A DNA stretch of 64,000 nucleotides from NCBI RefSeq assembly GCF_900199405.1, contig NZ_LT963430.1:3007605-3071604 (forward strand), in the 5' to 3' direction. This document shows, one piece after another, positions 62,523-64,000 of the stretch; positions within the stretch are counted from its first letter, which is position 1, and the number at the start of each line of letters is the position of its first letter. The notes beneath the pieces are model-generated. The model was given only the letters and a program-made list of their open reading frames with translations, was not told the origin of the DNA and did not search any database. The stretch comes from Beduinella massiliensis (GTDB taxonomy: Bacteria; Bacillota; Clostridia; Christensenellales; Aristaeellaceae). A program made the translations under genes and the position numbers.

Positions 62523-63473
62523 ATGCTTTTATCCTTTGTGGTGCCCTGTTACAATGAAGAGGACAACGTAGCGCTCTTTTACAGCGAGGCTGTGCGCGTC
62601 GTCCGCGAGAAGACCGACGACTTCGAGCTGATCTTCATCAACGACGGCTCCAAGGACGGCACGCTGAAAAAGCTGAAGGAAATCGCCGCCGCGAGCGACG
62701 CGTGCGTCAAGGTCGTCAACTTCTCGCGCAATTTCGGCAAGGAAGCGGGCATCTACGCCGGACTTCACCACGCCAGCGGCGAGTACACCTGCATCATCGA
62801 CGCGGACATGCAGCAGCGGCCGGAGGTCGCCATGGAAATGCTCGACTTCCTGCAAAGCAATCCGGATTACGACTGCGTCGCAGCCTTTCAGAAGGACCGC
62901 AAGGAGAGCCGGCTGCTCACGTTCTATAAAAACGCGTTTTACAAGCTCATCAACCGCATGTCGGAGGTCGAATTCGTCTCCGGCGCGAGCGACTTTCGCA
63001 TGATGAACCGCAAGATGGTCGATGCGGTGCTCTCCATGAGCGAATACTACCGCTTCTCCAAGGGGCTCTTTTCGTTCGTCGGCTTCAACACCCACTTCAT
63101 GCCCTACGACGTGCAGCAGCGCGCGAACGGCACCTCAAAGTGGTCGTTTTGGAAGCTGTTCCAGTACGCCGTGGAGGGCATCGTCTCCTTCAGCACGGCG
63201 CCGCTTCGGCTGACAACCGTGCTGGGACTCATCTTTTCGGGCATCTCGTTCCTCTACCTGCTGGTCGTGGTGCTGCAAAAGCTGATCATCGGCATCGAGA
63301 TCGCAGGCTATCCCACGCTGGTCGCGCTGATATTGCTGCTGGGCGGCATTCAGCTCCTCGCCCTGGGCATCATCGGCGAATACCTCGCCCGCAACTACGT
63401 GGAAACCAAGCGCCGTCCGGTGTACATCGTGCGCGACGTCATCGAGAGCGAGAAGGAGAAACGCGTAAGTTAA
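62523..63473 (+). CDS. Glycosyltransferase family 2, GtrB/ArnC-like
   Basis: A 316-aa polyprenyl-phosphate-type glycosyltransferase. The cytoplasmic GT-A domain begins LLSFVVPCYNEEDNVALF, with FINDGSKDGT and the metal motif IIDADMQQRPE; two C-terminal helices follow (TVLGLIFSGISFLYLLVVVLQ; LVALILLLGGIQLLALGIIGEYLAR). Such enzymes load glucose or similar sugars onto undecaprenyl phosphate for wall or capsule decoration. The start at 62523 follows GGAGG by 7 bases; the frame extends upstream inside the trhA gene but is not needed. Confidence 0.92.
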   Translation: MLLSFVVPCYNEEDNVALFYSEAVRVVREKTDDFELIFINDGSKDGTLKKLKEIAAASDACVKVVNFSRNFGKEAGIYAGLHHASGEYTCIIDADMQQRPEVAMEMLDFLQSNPDYDCVAAFQKDRKESRLLTFYKNAFYKLINRMSEVEFVSGASDFRMMNRKMVDAVLSMSEYYRFSKGLFSFVGFNTHFMPYDVQQRANGTSKWSFWKLFQYAVEGIVSFSTAPLRLTTVLGLIFSGISFLYLLVVVLQKLIIGIEIAGYPTLVALILLLGGIQLLALGIIGEYLARNYVETKRRPVYIVRDVIESEKEKRVS

Positions 63474-63521
63474 AGGCAAAGGGGCGGTCCATGGCGGCCG
63501 CGGCACACGCTACATACAAGA

Positions 63522-63565
63522 CGGGGCTTCAAGGCGGAAAGACCGCCTTGAAGCCCCGCTTCTTT
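63522..63565. terminator. Bidirectional terminator between convergent genes
   Basis: CGGGGCTTCAAGGCGG (63522-63537) pairs perfectly with CCGCCTTGAAGCCCCG (63543-63558), five-base loop, then CTTCTTT. It also ends the gene entering from the right. Confidence 0.85.
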
Positions 63566-64000
63566 ACGCCTGTGCCCGCTTCGACGCGTCGTTCAGCGCC
63601 GCGACGATCGCCGGCAGCTTGCCGCGGTCGGCCTTATCGCCCGCAAACGCAAACGCCGCGCGCAGCGGCAGATCGCGCAGCATGGCCGCCGCCATCTCGC
63701 GCGTGCTTTCGCCCAGCGCCTCGCTGTTTTCACCGCCCAGCATCGCGCCGATGCCGTCGGTAAAGGGCTTTAGGATTTCGGCCGCGCCCGGAATCTTCAA
63801 TGCGTCGCCGAACGTCGTGTTTTCGTGCACGTGCACGGGCAGGCGGCGCGTCGCCTCGATCTCGACCCGCGCCTGCGCGCGGACGTCCGCGCTGGAAGCA
63901 GCCGCCAGCACCGCATAGGCGCCCGGCTCCACGAACCAGTCCGCGATCGCCGTCTCGTAATACGCAAACGCGCGCGGCGGCAGTTCTACGGTCACGGTCT
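63564..64000 (-). CDS. Probable GH3 glycoside hydrolase, C-terminal part
   Basis: The C-terminal 145 or so residues of a larger protein that starts beyond the right edge. TVELPPRAFAYYETAIADWFVEPGAYAVLAAASSADVR matches the fibronectin-III-like domain that ends GH3 beta-glucosidases. About 90 further residues follow (PVHVHENTTFGDALKIPGAAEIL ... KLPAIVAALNDASKR), a helical extension seen in some GH3 enzymes. Catalytic residues are outside the window. Together with the alpha-xylosidase this suggests plant-polysaccharide use. Confidence 0.75.
   Translation of the reverse strand, partial: TVTVELPPRAFAYYETAIADWFVEPGAYAVLAAASSADVRAQARVEIEATRRLPVHVHENTTFGDALKIPGAAEILKPFTDGIGAMLGGENSEALGESTREMAAAMLRDLPLRAAFAFAGDKADRGKLPAIVAALNDASKRAQA

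Overview
The window looks like part of a chromosome from a GC-rich, Gram-positive, probably anaerobic Clostridia-type bacterium. The str/S10 ribosomal gene order, an S12, RpoB and FtsH of Firmicutes type, a Spo0E-like small protein, a SpoIID-like lipoprotein, a BlaI/BlaR1 pair, a YesMN-like two-component system and near-consensus sigma-A promoters (TTGACA, 17 bp, TATAAT-like) point that way. No genus can be named from the sequence. I saw no rRNA, tRNA, CRISPR array, insertion sequence or prophage.

Positions 1-19.7 kb, all on the minus strand, hold the translation and transcription supercluster. Read in the direction of transcription the order is rpoB, rpoC, a secreted protein gene, a broken paralogue of it, an L7Ae-like gene, rpsL, rpsG, fusA, tuf, then the S10 operon (rpsJ, rplC, rplD, rplW, rplB, rpsS, rplV, rpsC, rplP, the last cut by the window edge). 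Internal terminators and strong promoters divide it into at least three units: rpoBC, L7Ae-to-tuf, and rpsJ onwards. The two secreted-protein genes are an unusual insertion, and S12 carries arginine at position 88.

Positions 20-37 kb hold envelope and housekeeping genes: an SH3-domain secreted protein, a SpoIID-like lipoprotein, a GH31 alpha-xylosidase, FtsH, a GH25/LysM lysozyme, a TSUP permease, aspartate kinase, an acetyltransferase, a HEAT-repeat protein, a MacB-type export system (adaptor, ATPase, permease), a YfhO membrane protein, and a HAD-family protein whose nucleophile position is Asn.

Positions 38-48.3 kb are mostly on the plus strand: a Spo0E-like protein, a CofE-like ligase homologue, an AEC transporter and a metallophosphoesterase. 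A YesMN-type two-component system then lies divergent to a sugar ABC importer (binding protein and two permeases, no ATPase) and an enolase-superfamily enzyme. The simplest reading is a sensed, imported and dehydrated sugar or sugar acid. A KdgK-like kinase at 55-56 kb could act downstream of such a dehydratase.

Positions 48.4-64 kb are mixed: a polytopic membrane protein coupled to a MarR regulator, an unknown protein divergent from it, a BlaI/BlaR1-like pair with clear palindromic operators and a non-penicillin-binding sensor end, an exonuclease/endonuclease/phosphatase-family protein, the sugar kinase, YbaK, a DUF4250 protein, a MATE exporter, an operon of an SCP2-like protein with iron alcohol dehydrogenase and aldehyde dehydrogenase, a TrhA/hemolysin III membrane protein, a polyprenyl-phosphate-type glycosyltransferase, and the C-terminus of a probable GH3 glucosidase running off the right edge.
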